From Phoronis australis (taxonomy: Eukaryota; Phoronida; Phoronidae): a stretch of DNA of 64,000 nucleotides. The notes below the pieces were generated by a model. That model saw only the letters and a list, made by a program, of their open reading frames with translations, was not told the DNA's origin and did not search any database. Of the stretch, positions 46,141 to 58,600 are shown piece by piece. A program made the position numbers and the translations under genes. Each line of letters begins with the position of its first letter. Position 1 is the first letter of the stretch. The DNA is taken from contig NMRA01000352.1 of the NCBI GenBank assembly GCA_002633005.1, forward strand, positions 162,905-226,904. Reading direction: 5' to 3'.

Positions 46141-49100
46141 AGGACAGAGTCACATTTTGTTATTACAGAGCCACGATGTTATGGTTTACATAAGTGTTAA
46201 TCAAGTGTTTGACTGAGGCTACACTTACACATCACTTGACTTTAAGTAAAAAGACATGGCAGTGTTTCTTGGGTATTTTCCAGTGCTTTCCATTGATAAA
46301 AGTACAGCGCCTCGCATCCATGGAAAAAATATTCAATTTGCTAAAATTGACACATTCCTGTTTTCCGAGGCTTATCAAACTGTTGCGAATGCTCAAAATT
46401 TTATCAAGTGTTGTTTGATAATAGCTACGCCATCCAAACCATGACAAAAACCAAAGGAATTCATTCTAAAAAGTTATTTCTATTGAGATATTTGACAAAA
46501 TGAAATTTCACCTGTCCACGTTATTGTGTCCCAAACTAAAGAATTTTGACATTTTTAACTGAATATCCATGGATTCGGGTTACAATATGGGACTGTACCT
46601 GCCAAGTTTGTCAATGTCTTATACGTTAGCCATACAACCTAACAACGCAAGAAAATCTATGCCACTGAACGAATGCTAGATGTAGCTGCAAAGTTGCAGC
46701 TTTTCAACTGAACTGTGAAGTGAGGTAATGTAGAACAGGCCTATTCAAATGTGATTTATAGATTTGTAGCAGGAATGAGAATCCTTAAAAAAAAGTGATT
46801 CAAACAACTTCGGGACTGGCCAAGCCCAACATTGCAAATTTGAAAATGGCACATGTACACAATGCCCGAGTTGGTAAGGAAATATCCCTGTGACGTCGCA
46901 TTGTGGGATCAAGTTAGTGATCGGTAAAATGCTTATTAAAGAGGTGTTTGCATGCTCATCATTATGGTAACATAAAGCAGGAACTAGGCTACGATGCTAT
47001 TTTAAAATATTCATTGACAACTTGTAAATATGAAAACAAAAAATTATGCGAATATGTGACCTTTGAAGTACCTCGCGTGCTCACATAGCCTAAATGGCCA
47101 CATCTTGCAGTGTCACAATACTTACTGGACACAGTTCAGTGATTTGCGACGATCATTTTTACCACAAAACTCAATCTTAAAATCATTTAGCAGTTTTCAA
47201 CCTACTTCATGTTCACGTCACCGCTACAGTTGTGTTTCTAATTTGGCCAAGCAATCACAGAGGGAATTGGCCTGCAACTTCCAGTTTAATTTGATTTTCG
47301 TCTTCAGCCAGTTAAACACATGCATATCTAAGTTTTAAAAAAAATCTCAAAGTGTTTCTTTAGACAACTAAGACAAGCACAGAAATTAATAGTTTCAACT
47401 GCAGTACTTACCTCAGCTATCTGTTCACTATATTCAGTAAACTTCAACAACACACGCACAGATTTTCAATAAAAGCTGACAAAAAGTATGGTAAAAATTC
47501 TCCAGTTTGGGACAGAGAAAAATTATTTAGTTTGCTCTAGGTCAGAGAGCTTGTCCCAAATTCAAGAAAGAGACAATATTGGTCATCCCAAATTCAAGAA
47601 TCACCGGAATGATGCCAACAGTCAATCACTCAGTAGATTATGAACACATTTTCCGAAATTTGATGAAAATGGTGAATGCCAAAATGACCCTTGTCTCAAA
47701 TTTCAGGATCAAAAAAATTCAATATGGGTGTTTCTGTGTCTCCAACTCTAGAGACTATCTAAAATTGGAGAAATTTTACAATAACAGGTGATGACTGTAT
47801 ACCTTTAAACACACTTTTCTCTTTTCATAATTTCACAATGGCACAGGTGACACAAGAAAAACATGGCACCGTGTCATTAAACCAACATGGCCTCAAATTT
47901 ATGGGCCGATTTGAAGGACGTATAGGTCATTTTAGTATTTCCTATCCTCATCGATTTGATTTTTCTTTGGGTTAGGGCATTTTAACATCCATTACAAAAG
48001 GAACATAGGCAGAGATTAGCGACTGAATGAGGAACTGCATTTCAATAAATTTGAGATCTGTACTTTCACAGTATATGCTAGACCCAGCCCATATCCCTAA
48101 CGTAGCAGTACTTTTGATCAGCTGCTCTCCACTGTCCTCGTCTTAGACGGTTCATGCAAAATAAGACACGATTGCAACATAATTTTTAAGTGGAACTCGC
48201 AGGCTAATTCCTTATCTCTGTGATTGCTTGGTCAAATTAATTAGAAACACAACATACAGCAACGATGTGAATATGAAGTAGGGTGAAAATTGCCAAATGT
48301 TTAATTAAGAACGAGTTTTGTGGTAAACATAATCTGCCGCAAATCACTGAACAGTGTCAAGTGAGTACCGTAACATGGTGTTGGGAATAACACTGCATGA
48401 TGCAGGCTACGTGAACCCCGAGGTACGTCCTTTGTGCAAAGGTTACATATTTGCAGAATTTCTTGTTTTCACACAAGTTATCAATAAATGTAACTGCACT
48501 TTGTTAAGCATAGATTATGTTAAAATAGCATTGTCGTTTAGTTTCTGCTATACATTAGCACAGTTAGGAGCAGGCAAATACATCTTTAATGCATCCGTTG
48601 GCCTGAGCTGAGCAATAACAGAGCGTCGTCAATGACAATTTTTATGAGCAAAATTATCCCTGCAGTGGTAAACACAAGTTTATTTTTATCCCTGCAGACA
48701 TTGATATTATGAAATCACCTACAGTAATCTGAAATTTAACACATACAGAACTTCAAATCTGTATCAAACAGGGTTTTATTTCAAACTTCACATCAACTTT
48801 ATTTTTTGATCTGAAAGTAAAATAATGACTGAATACAAAGTATTTGCCAAATCTCAAAAATAAATACCAACGGCACTTAACAAACAGAATCGATATCTGT
48901 TAAGAGAATGTTTGCCAGACAATTCCTCAAGAAACCTGACCCAAAGACAATTTACATTCACTACAAGGCACAGCAGTTGACATGTACTGTTTAAAACTGA
49001 CATCAAACATGTTCTCACTCCAGGATTTAATCAACTGACAGATTTTATTGCAATTCCCTGAGAGGATTGGGAGATCATACAGATTCAGTGGAATCCATAA

Positions 49101-50382
49101 AGCCGCGGCACAAGACGGAACTGTCTGAAATGCATAGTTCCTGTCGACCGAAATGCTACTTACAGACATAAGTACACGCTTTGGCACAGCGGACATCTAA
49201 GCCACAGTTGACAAATTTCCAGTTTTTCTGAGCTTTCAAGTCACAGTTGAACATCTTAAAACCTTGACTCGTACAACGCCCAATACCACGACTACACTTG
49301 TATATATATACTTAGGGGCAGAAAAAATGGGTATGTGCCATTCTATTTTTATATCGAAGTTGTACCTTTTAACCATCACAGTATGTTAAAACACTGTATT
49401 ATGATTCCATACAATAAAGAAAGTGACAATGTTTTTCTAACATTCAAAGTCATGGCAAATGGAGGACAATGAATGTCAAACACATGTCTTAGGCTGTATA
49501 ACATGTAAGTATGCACAGCATGTCCAAATGTCACTTAACACATGGTACCAAGGGACATAAACAATCAACCAGCAAAAGGAAACTTGAGCTCAAAATTGCT
49601 ATCTAATATGACTACAATGACAATAGGTTAGGTAATACAGCAGTTTTCAAAATAAACTAGACAGACTGGACAGTTAGATAAACTACTAATCAGAATTATT
49701 TGGCATTTTAGTAAAACTTTATAGAGGTAATGAAATAGCCCTTTTGGCTGAATATTTACCAGTTAATGTGACGATATTGTTTTTAGCCTGAACCTTTGTC
49801 GCAGTTTAATGTCAAGTTATTTCACCTAACCCCTATAATTCATTATTTATGAACAGACTTACTAAGTACACAGTGAGTTTTCGCAATTTCAACAGCATGA
49901 AAGGAGCAATGCCTGTTAAGATTTAGCAAGAATTGGAAAGGTTTCAGTAAAAAAAGAAATGGATATTCTGTTGTAGTTTTGTGTTTTGAAACTTTTTAGT
50001 TTCAACATTATCCAAGTTTATTCCGAAAAAATACACAAACAGTAAATTAGCATCAGAATTTACTTTAATGACTTTCCAAATGGAACCACTTAAAAACAGC
50101 ATTTTACATTCTGTTGAAAGTAGTCAGTATTTCTGAAGTACGTATCTTCTAACAGTTGATATTAATTTCGCAAGTGTCCATGGCATACTACTAATTCCAG
50201 AAGATTAAATAAAGTTTCAAACACCTTTGCCTTGTAACATTTGTGTAAAGTGACATGCAGGCCTTGGGTATACATAACAGGGTGCACTCGCTGGTCTTTG
50301 CTTTTTAAGAGTCAGCAGTTTCATTAAAATCTATAGCTATGCCCAGAGCTCTCTCTGTTCAGTGTATTCAAGTTCACCGTCT
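46141..50382. other. Intergenic or 5' intron of LIM gene
   Basis: Must contain the LIM gene's untranslated first exon and promoter (exon 1 begins at an acceptor), but I could not locate them. Contains a repeat unit at 47480-47790. No protein-coding sequence recognised. Confidence 0.4.
47480..47790 (+). repeat. Dispersed repeat unit (gtcccaaattc family)
   Basis: Begins ggtaaaaattctccagtttg and follows the same phrase order as 3715-3960 (gagcttgtcccaaattcaag, gacaatattggtc, cccaaattcaagaatcac). Confidence 0.7.
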
Positions 50383-50515
50383 TGTGTGAGTGTCCAGTGT
50401 GAGTGTCCTGTGTGAGTGTCCAGTGTGAGTGTCCTGTGTGAGTGTCCAGTGTGAGTGTCCTGTGTGAGTGTCCAGTGTGAGTGTCCTGTGTGAGTGTCCT
50501 GTGTGAGTGTCTGGT
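50383..50515. repeat. 13-bp minisatellite, about ten units
   Basis: gtgtgagtgtcca and gtgtgagtgtcct alternate for most of the array, giving a 26-bp higher-order period. Minus-strand open frames reading T-G-H-S-H repeats are artefacts of this array. Confidence 0.92.
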
Positions 50516-51049
50516 GTCAGTAAGGTGATTGAACACTCACAATGGAGGTACTGAACAGAGAGAGTTCTTAGTTTAAGCGAAGTGCCAGAGAGGATGATTG
50601 GGTAAAAGCCAAGAACCACTCTTTGAATAGACAATATGGTGGAGGGGTCAGATTTAAGTCGTCTGACTCGTGGTCCAGAACCTTTTTGCAGTTATTGTCT
50701 CTGAAAGCCGCCGGCAGAGGGCGATGGAATTTTCATTGGGAACTAATCAGTCATCAATCCCCAGAAGAAAGTCAGGGGGTCCCGCAATGGCGAGAAAACT
50801 GTTTCACAGAAAGTTCCAAAAGTTTTGATTTATAATTTATTTGCTTCTCGTGATGATGTCTCTGTTGAATTTGTCTGATGAAATTCTGTCACGGAATTCG
50901 GAAATACAGACTGGTAGTGATAAATGTAAAAAATAAGGCAGTCAAAATCACCCAACAGTTGTCCTCCTCTGTTGTACACTCGTAGAAATACATTCACAAA
51001 ATACCAAAAGTTCTGCAACAGATTCTTTAGGACGAGTTGCAGTAAATGG

Positions 51050-51055
51050 TTTATT
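51050..51055 (-). promoter_or_regulatory. Poly(A) signal AATAAA for the His-rich gene
   Basis: The minus strand reads AATAAA about 95 bases downstream of the stop codon of the 51151-52338 ORF, a normal distance for a short 3' UTR. Confidence 0.5.
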
Positions 51056-51150
51056 TAGTTCAGTTTTGCATGACTCATAGCAATTTTTGATCTTTTTTTA
51101 TATCACACTTGTGAAACGGTAACTTGCATCCATAAAATTAGTTACTGAGT

Positions 51151-52338
51151 TTAATAATCGGACACGTGCTGCAAATGACCACAGCTATGGGGATGATGGT
51201 GATGACAAGAAACCATACAGCTGGGAATTACGACGTGATGATGATGATTATGATGATGATGACGATGGTGATGATTATTATGACAACAAAAATTCGCTTT
51301 GTCATGGAGATGACAGGTATCAGCACTACGTGGACAACAGATATTTGAATAACTTTGGACAGGAAGACATGTTTCACAGCCCAACCCTGGTGTCAATTCA
51401 CGAGGACAAACGTTGAGCAATCTTCTCACCAGGGCGGTGTGGTTGTGTTTATTTGGACAGTAATCGTCCGGTGAAATGCTATATGCATCATCATTAACAT
51501 CATCTGCCCAGTTCTCCTCGCCATCTAAGCAAGTGTCAACAGTTTTTGACAATAGTTTTGAGTGCTTTCGTTGGCTCGAACTGACATTCCTCTCTTTTTG
51601 CAGTTGCAAGCTTGACATCTCGTGTTCATCATCGGCGAAACTATTCAGAGCAAGAATATCATCAGCAGGATCTTGCCTAGTTTTAACACTGCGACTTCTA
51701 TCCAAGCGTTTTGATGGAACTTCAAATTCCTTGCGTTGCCGGGACTGCAAACTGACAACACGATTTGACATGTTCCTTTGCTTTTCAGAATTTTCTGACC
51801 AAGAAGACATTCCGCCGCTATCCTCTGAATCTAACTGATCTGTCTCGCTACTAAAAACCTTTCTTTGAGCATCCACACATGCTGCCATATTCATTGGAAC
51901 ACCTAACGGGTGTGACGCCGAGTAGCCATTGTTAGACCCAAGTTGCTGACGATTAACACGAGCCTGTGTTGGCCTACCCTTGTCACTTGTAGCCCTTAGA
52001 ACCCCATCCCAAGGGCGAGACCTCCCACGCTTTTGTTCAATGTACACTGGAGAAGACTTGTGTCTTCGTATCTTCTTTTCACCAGATACATCAAGCAAAC
52101 CATTATCGGCTTCGCACGACATTCTCCAATCATGGTGATGAAAATTTGTGTTTTTATTAGATCCTGATTTATCCCAATGTCCATTACGGGTGATAGAAGA
52201 TTTCTTCACAACTAGATATTCTCCGGAAGAGTAAGCTTTCATAATCTTTTTCCGGACATTTTTCGGTAGCCCGTTGACACATTCGCAACACAGAGGGCGC
52301 AGAACATTTTCCCCAGGGACAACTATGGGCAAGCACAT
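51151..52338 (-). CDS. Unrecognised protein with histidine-rich C-terminus (395 aa from ATG)
   Basis: I do not recognise this protein. From the first in-frame ATG (52336-52338) it is 395 codons; the frame stays open to a stop at 52387-52389. The start may lie in an upstream exon, since tgtag just upstream could be an acceptor. Near the N terminus is C-C-E-C-V-N-G-L-P-K-N-V-R-K-K-I-M-K-A-Y, which looks like a small folded or Cys-containing motif. The middle is hydrophilic, rich in Ser, Arg, Lys, Asp and Glu, and probably disordered. The C-terminal 80 residues are rich in Cys (C-x2-C pairs such as G-C-E-T-C-L-P) and end in runs of His (H-H-H-H-N-H-H-H-H), encoded by an ATG/ATC-type triplet repeat. 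Metal binding is plausible but inferred. No membrane segment or signal peptide is apparent. An AATAAA follows at 51050-51055. Confidence 0.7.
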   Translation of the reverse strand: MCLPIVVPGENVLRPLCCECVNGLPKNVRKKIMKAYSSGEYLVVKKSSITRNGHWDKSGSNKNTNFHHHDWRMSCEADNGLLDVSGEKKIRRHKSSPVYIEQKRGRSRPWDGVLRATSDKGRPTQARVNRQQLGSNNGYSASHPLGVPMNMAACVDAQRKVFSSETDQLDSEDSGGMSSWSENSEKQRNMSNRVVSLQSRQRKEFEVPSKRLDRSRSVKTRQDPADDILALNSFADDEHEMSSLQLQKERNVSSSQRKHSKLLSKTVDTCLDGEENWADDVNDDAYSISPDDYCPNKHNHTALVRRLLNVCPRELTPGLGCETCLPVQSYSNICCPRSADTCHLHDKANFCCHNNHHHRHHHHNHHHHVVIPSCMVSCHHHHPHSCGHLQHVSDY

Positions 52339-52387
52339 TCTCTTCACTGAATTTTTCTTTGACAGCAATTTTCTACATGATATTAAT

Positions 52388-54590
52388 TATTTCATGAAAG
52401 CAGAAAAGTCAAACGCCATACCACTCATGAATGAAGGAGAAAGCAAGGAACACGATAAATATGAAACAAAGTATGTCAGATTCTGTACAAACACCTTGGA
52501 GATATTCCAGACACTTCATGCCCCCTGCTGTAGTGCAGGCTATCTCAGTTTGACCACCTACATAACCACCACTGACTAGGCTTAAGTTATGACATCACAA
52601 ACAACAACGTCATCAATGACTCTACTATGCAAAATGCTGAAAATCCACAAAACTAACAGAATCTCCCTTGTTGAAGGGGAATGCTGCAGGGACATGAGGA
52701 CACCCACCAGTTCAGAGCAAGCAGCAGAAAAAGCCCACCCTATAGAAAGTCAACATATTATTAAAATTGTCAAAAATTTGGCAAAAGTTGTAAGATTAAA
52801 TGGACCTAGTTGCAGCATGTTGAACATTATGTAATAATTTGTAAGAATTGTACAAATCAAAGGTCAAAGAACAACCTAACAACAAAAATTGAGTTTCAAG
52901 GTGTTAAAAAGGTCAAACTTTAGCATTTTGAATTAAAGCAAATTTGATGACATCATTCAAAAGCCTAAAGAAATATTGCTTTTATTTTACCATGTTAGTT
53001 TTAGTATTAAATCTTCAGAATTTAAACAAGACAAAAAGGTGAAGTATGGTTAAGTTTCCTCAAATTCGAACAAAAAACAATGGTCAACATTGTACCCTAT
53101 TTCAAATGCTCATTATATTGTCAAAAATGTTCAAAATTTCATTGTGCGTACTAGTATGCTTCTGACAGCCTAACTACGTTTGACAAAATAAAGTTTTACC
53201 CTTCTACGGTATTGTGTTCTAATTTGAAGAAATTTTACCATATCTACATGATCCAATCAGGTAATCTAGGAAATTATTGCAAAATTCACATACTCAGCAT
53301 TGTACAAAATCATATCTTTATTTTTCACTGGTACCCATAACATTTCTATTACAGAACGAATTCACAGTTTATGACAAGTCGGAACTTGTTACCGTATTGC
53401 CGCACTTTCGGGCCCATGCTCCTGTATCCAAATTAATCCCCTTTTTGTGACCTTTTTTGGTTTGCACATTGCCACAAGCGTTTAGGTTTCGCATGTAAGC
53501 CCTTGCATAGGCCCAGGTATTAATTACCATACAGGCGCACCCCTTTTGACTATCGCTGTGTATCCTAATGGAAATTTGGCAAATAATTTTGTATTAATGT
53601 TTGCTGCGCATTTAGCCCATGGGCCTATATCCTATACCTTTTTTACAATCTTTTTGACTCAAATGATTTGCATATTGGCACATGCGCTTATATTTCGAAT
53701 ATAAGCGCAGTTTCCCACAGATGCCCAGAGGCCTCACGTCGCGGCAATACGGTGCATCTCAAAATTTTCAAAATGTCACAGGGAGCTTAGTCTCAACTGC
53801 CACAGCTGTTCTGCTTGTTTGGTGTGCTTTGCATGTACTACTAGTATACATGTACTTAATTCAACTTTATTTTGGTTTTGTCACATACACAAGACACAAT
53901 ATTTGTCAGTACAATGAAAAATTCCATAATTTTACGTTTCGTGAAAAAAGGAACCACCACTTGATGCAGCATAAAATAATTGTAAACCCAACAAAACACT
54001 GACACAAACTACGTGGCTCACATTGTGTCATAGAATTCTCAAAATGCCATAAAATTTAAGGCAAGCAAGTTATGCCACACAATATCACTGTGTCTTAAGG
54101 AAACCATTACTCTGCTCGGCTTGGCCAAGATAAAGGGACATCCTTGTGTTGCACAGATGTCAATTTTTAACTTATTGAAATTGATTTGTTTTTTGTGATA
54201 TGGAATGTGTAAGAAAAACCCTTCCAATGCAATATGGTGTAAAGTTATTTTTGTGCACTTCAAGTGTCAGAGAAGTTTCTCCTACTTCTGCAAATACACC
54301 CACATCATATGGGCCTATGGACGCTACGTGTCTGAACATAAAACGTGTCTAGTTTATCTGAGCCAAATATGCAAGTTACTTTGGGGCGATTCCTACTAAT
54401 TTCAATTACTCGGAACATGGAAAACCCGCATGTAGCAACACAGCTATGAATAGTACATGTACAACCCTATGGGCTTAAGTTGTTTTATCTCCCGGTTTAC
54501 ACTCAAATTGCTTCACCTTAAAATTTACATTACCAAGACTGAGTTGATTTAGATGCTGTGTCGCTTGTTGGAAGAATCCTGGGTAAAAGG
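52388..54590. other. Intergenic, no gene recognised
   Basis: AT-rich sequence with scattered short open frames on both strands that show no protein-like features. At about 53395-53750 cgcacttt-cgggcccatgctcc and gcgcatttagcccatgggcc recur, a weak repeated theme. Confidence 0.4.
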
Positions 54591-54599
54591 CAGACACAT

Positions 54600-54691
54600 A
54601 GGTCCCTGATATGAGAACCAGTTACTCCTCTTGAATAACCCGTTATTCAGTGGTAGTAACTGGTTCTCAAATCAATTTTAATTCAGGGACT
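54600..54691. repeat. Hairpin element, GAGAACCAGTT foldback family
   Basis: aggtccctgatatgagaacc-agttact faces agtaactggttctcaaatc and, after an eight-base insertion, cagggact. The loop contains aacccgttattcagtgg, also present in the neighbouring element. Confidence 0.75.
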
Positions 54692-54859
54692 CACCAACTA
54701 GTATCTGACTCACTGTCAAGAACTCTCTTTATAAAATGGTGGGTATTAAAATTGCTTTAGCGGCTTTCAATTATAATTTGTTAAGTCTTTTTTTATTCTG
54801 GGTATGTCACAATGACAATCACTGGTTCAGTTTTGTTTTGTGATAACATTGTGTTGGAG

Positions 54860-54995
54860 AGGGCACTGGTCGAACATAGAGGTCCCTGATTTAGAGAACC
54901 AGTTCCAACCACTATATAACAGCCCGTTATTCAGTGATTGCCTGGTTCTCTAAATCAGGGACCGCTATATCGGAATAATCCGACCAGTGCCCTTG
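54860..54995. repeat. Longer hairpin element, GAGAACCAGTT foldback family
   Basis: Outer arms agggcactggtcg and cgaccagtgccct enclose inner arms ggtccctgatttagagaacc and ggttctctaaatcagggacc. The loop carries agcccgttattcagtga. The stem is nearly perfect over more than 35 paired bases. Confidence 0.82.
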
Positions 54996-55309
54996 GAGAC
55001 TATCAAAGGTTTATAACAGTCGTGTGAAATCGTGTGCACATAATAAACACAGGAACCAATACTAGTGTCTGCACATACACAAGTAAAACATTACTTCCCC
55101 CATCTGAGTTGAAATGATTCGATTACACCTTCACACTTGCGAGGTAGCCTACATGTCGACCAAGACTTAATTTATAATTCAGATCAAAACCATCTCCTCA
55201 ACAGGGTTCATCCTTACAACTAAACACTTCATATTTCAAAACCACAACACAGATGCATGTGTTTCATTCTAGGTTATTAATTACCAACATCTTGCTTGAA
55301 TAACGTTTG

Positions 55310-55495
55310 ATAGTGGACCTTGATTTAGATAACCAGTTTCATTGAAACTTACAGAATACAAAATTTCAAAAAGAACAAAATAGGTCACCTTTGAATGACA
55401 AAAAGGTGCATGTTACAAGAACTTGGTGTAGGGTAGGGCTCCTACTATTTATTGGTTTGCCTGGTTCTGACCCACTATATCTGACCAGTGGTCAT
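55310..55495. repeat. Diverged foldback-family copy
   Basis: tagtggaccttgatttagat and aaccagttt at the left are mirrored by cctggttct and ctatatctgaccagtggtca at the right, about 185 bp apart. It resembles 54860-54995 with an inserted interior. Confidence 0.5.
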
Positions 55496-55852
55496 TATTA
55501 TTTAGTGTAGGTGAACAACAGAAACGAAATCATAATCCGGCTAATCGCCGCTTTCCCACCAACAACAGTCAACACTAGGACCAGATCATCAGATGGCAGA
55601 TCGGATTACTACTGGCAGATTCCTACTTTTCAAGTTTGTACCCTTTAACTATATGTTAATCCAACAGGTGTACTATACTAGTGAGCCTGTTGCACTGCAG
55701 TAAGTCTAACTTCTGGTTTCGGCTGTCACGATTTCAGCTGTACGAATAAGAGAAGACAAATAACTGAAATTGAACATAACTTACCAATACCAATACAGAC
55801 GGCTTGTTTGAAAATGATTCATAATGAGAACTGCTGGGGTTGAACTAGGAAT

Positions 55853-56240
55853 TCTGCTTAATCTCAAGATCGTGTAGGCGTGAACTTGAATAAGCGAGAA
55901 CAACTAGGCAGGTTCACTCAAATAATCTCGCTTACATTTACAAAAATTTGCAGTGCACAAAAGAAAATTACATGTTGAGAAAATAATTTGAATTTTGACC
56001 TATCTTTTGGCTTTTTTAATAATTAATTGGTGGTCTTATTCACCAAACAATGATTGATTAACCATTCACATATTTCTCCGCTTCTATGAAGCAAGTTGCG
56101 GTAAAAGAGAAAATGAGTGATAGCGAGGCCAATGATGAAAACTTCTATACACTGAACAAAACTTTTCACCTGACGGCTTTAATGAATATTTAATTTCAAG
56201 TTCACACACACGCGATCTTGAGATTACGCAAAGCTTCAAA
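55853..56240. mobile_element. Inverted-repeat element, CTTAATCTCAAGATCGTGT ends
   Basis: ctgcttaatctcaagatcgt at the left is mirrored near 56196-56236 by tcacacacacgcgatcttga and gattacgcaaagc. Each arm also holds gaacttgaa/ttcaagttc. About 390 bp, no coding capacity, so probably a MITE. Related ends occur at 30565-30672 and 63630 onward. Confidence 0.65.
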
Positions 56241-58600
56241 TTCAGGCACAAAAATTTTATGAGCCAACGCCACCTGTGCTTTCGCGGTACTCTCGACCAG
56301 CGACCCCTAGCGCGATGCTCGACTCATTCTCTGGTATTCGTGGAATGTTACACCTTTGACTTACGACAACTATGAGCATAATGACTAATGCAGTCTTCCC
56401 CACACGGTTATTACGTGAAATGTTATACCGGTTCTGAAACCTGTTTGCCTATAGTAGATCTAAAAGTGAGGTCTATAGACTAAGAGTGTTAGAGCATGCT
56501 AGTCAATATTGTTTGGGACAAGGCAAACGTGCCACGTACCCGGCGATGGTGAGGCCTACGTTACTATATGGGCTAACCCGATTATTTTGACGCGGTCGTG
56601 TTTACTGGGTGGCAACGGTTTGTATGTACAATGTGTCTCTATGCCAACCATCCTGATCTGTTCTCAAGATCAGTTCTTGGACCATTTTGTTCAAGAGATC
56701 GGGACATACATGTCATGGGCGGCGCGCAGCTCAGTGAAAAAAGTGGGGGCCCCTTAATTGTGGTGCACCGCCTATAGACCATGTGCGGCGTAGCACTGAA
56801 ANGGGGGGGGTTGCCGCCCATGTGTAACTATACAACTCGTAGTTCTTCAGCAGTGCTATCGCGCAGCCAACCACCTTTTGCATTTGAACGTAGCGCCTAG
56901 GCACCGTAAGTTACGTTCAGTGCTCAAGGTGATACGATGGACTTTGGGCGACTACTTACCTCTAATTTTATCACTACACCACCGTAGTTCTTCAGTCCGG
57001 CACTAATTAGCAAACCAGTTAGAACTGGGTTGACTCACCAGCAGCTGTTGGTATTGACAGATATTCTTTTAAGGTTACATCGACAAGATTGTATATTTAG
57101 CTAACAAAACTAGCATTTTAACTCAACAAAGTACATATCTTATGAACAAAAGAAATTCCGTAGAGTTTGGTTTCAATTCCAATCTGCCATTAATATGTTC
57201 ACGTCACCATGGTTTTTAGCAAAATTTCGTAAAAAATCATGAAGTGTGCATCCTTCGTATGAATGTTCACGATAAAATCGCAAAACGCTGTACAGATTGA
57301 TGAATAGTTTTAGTTTTACCAACTTTTAAGTTTTCCATAAAAAATCAAATCAGTCCTATATTTTTGATAGCCCCTCATGCAAAAGTGCAACATTTTGAAT
57401 CCAGTAGCGGAAAATTTCACATGGATCCGATCAGCCATTTCTGAAATGCTCCAAGATTTGTCAAAAATTAAACACTTTTCTAGGGTCCAACATAAAGGTT
57501 TTTTCTTCAATACGGCTTCGCTGTGTCTTTTCCCCGATTGCCCCATTTCTTCCCAACCGTACGCCTGTGCCTGTGGTTACACTGAGTTTCAAAACATCGC
57601 CTACGAGTTATGAGGGGAGATGTGAAAGAATGCCTAATGATATTTGACACATACAGGCGCACACACAAGCATGCATCTCCAGAACAGACATCACATTTAA
57701 CACTAGCTACCACTTAAAAAACAAAAGAGCCAAAGAAGATGATCTTCTACAGAAAATTTCGTATTCAGTTTCCGAACTAGCTAAGCCATCCTTCTATTTC
57801 AAAATGCTAGAACATTTCTGGGTCATTAGCGGTAAACATGAAATATTCTCAATAAAACTTTTCATGTACACATCTTCCATGGCAAACTTTTTTTCTTCTT
57901 AAAGGACCTCTCACAGATTGGCAAGGCCAATGTACATGGTGTCCCAAAAGGAAATGGAAATCCACACGTCTTGAAAACAACGAACGTGGAAAACTCAAAA
58001 GAGCAGATCATCGCAACGAAATTCGCGAATATGTTGGCTGTCATGTCACCAAACTGTATACATAACCTGGCTCATGTAGTGTTCTAAATGAAACGCCATT
58101 TTGAAATTGGGGGTCATTTTAGACACGCTTTTTCATTAATTCATGGAAAGAACTAATGAAAACCATACCACATACGTGTGATTACGTTGTGGACGGACGC
58201 TTTTGAGCGCATGGGGAAGTTGCTGTAGGAACTTTATGCTATAGACCAAGTTCATGACTATCTATGAGCCCACACTAACGCGTGTGACGGACCACAGCAA
58301 ACGAGATGAGCAAATCTTACCACACAGTTTGGCGGTATAAGTTCAGCCGTGGACCAGATTCTCCACTGCGCCCGATCGTGTATGGTTACACCTTGCAGTG
58401 AAAGTACCAGGCGCTGTGAGCAATCAATGCCACGGTAGGCACGGGATTGGCAAACGAAAAACTCGATTTATCGCACAATACTACTTGAAATTCAAACTTC
58501 ACGGAAGACCAAAGATGAATGAACATTGCTTACATGCCTTTGAACAGCTTTTTAGAAACACACACAAAAAAAAAATAAATAAATAAAAAAGATAGGAAAA
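56241..58600. other. Intergenic with a repeat fragment and an isolated N
   Basis: 56850-56990 is a diverged copy of the hAT-type MITE interior at 7789-7944 (ccaaccaccttttg, catttgaacgtagc, aagttacgttcagtgctcaa). The N at 56802 precedes a run of G, and no duplication was seen around it. No gene recognised. Confidence 0.5.

Noticed and set aside
50324-50634. Minus-strand frames encoding repeated T-G-H-S-H units
   Set aside because: Purely a translation of the 13-bp minisatellite.
52339-52386. Starting the His-rich ORF at the upstream TTG (52366-52368)
   Set aside because: TTG is not a usual start in animals. The first ATG is at 52338, and the extra codons may instead belong to an exon continued from upstream.
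56802-56802. Second isolated N as another misjoin
   Set aside because: No duplicated flanks were found and it sits at a poly-G run, where a base-calling ambiguity is enough to explain it.
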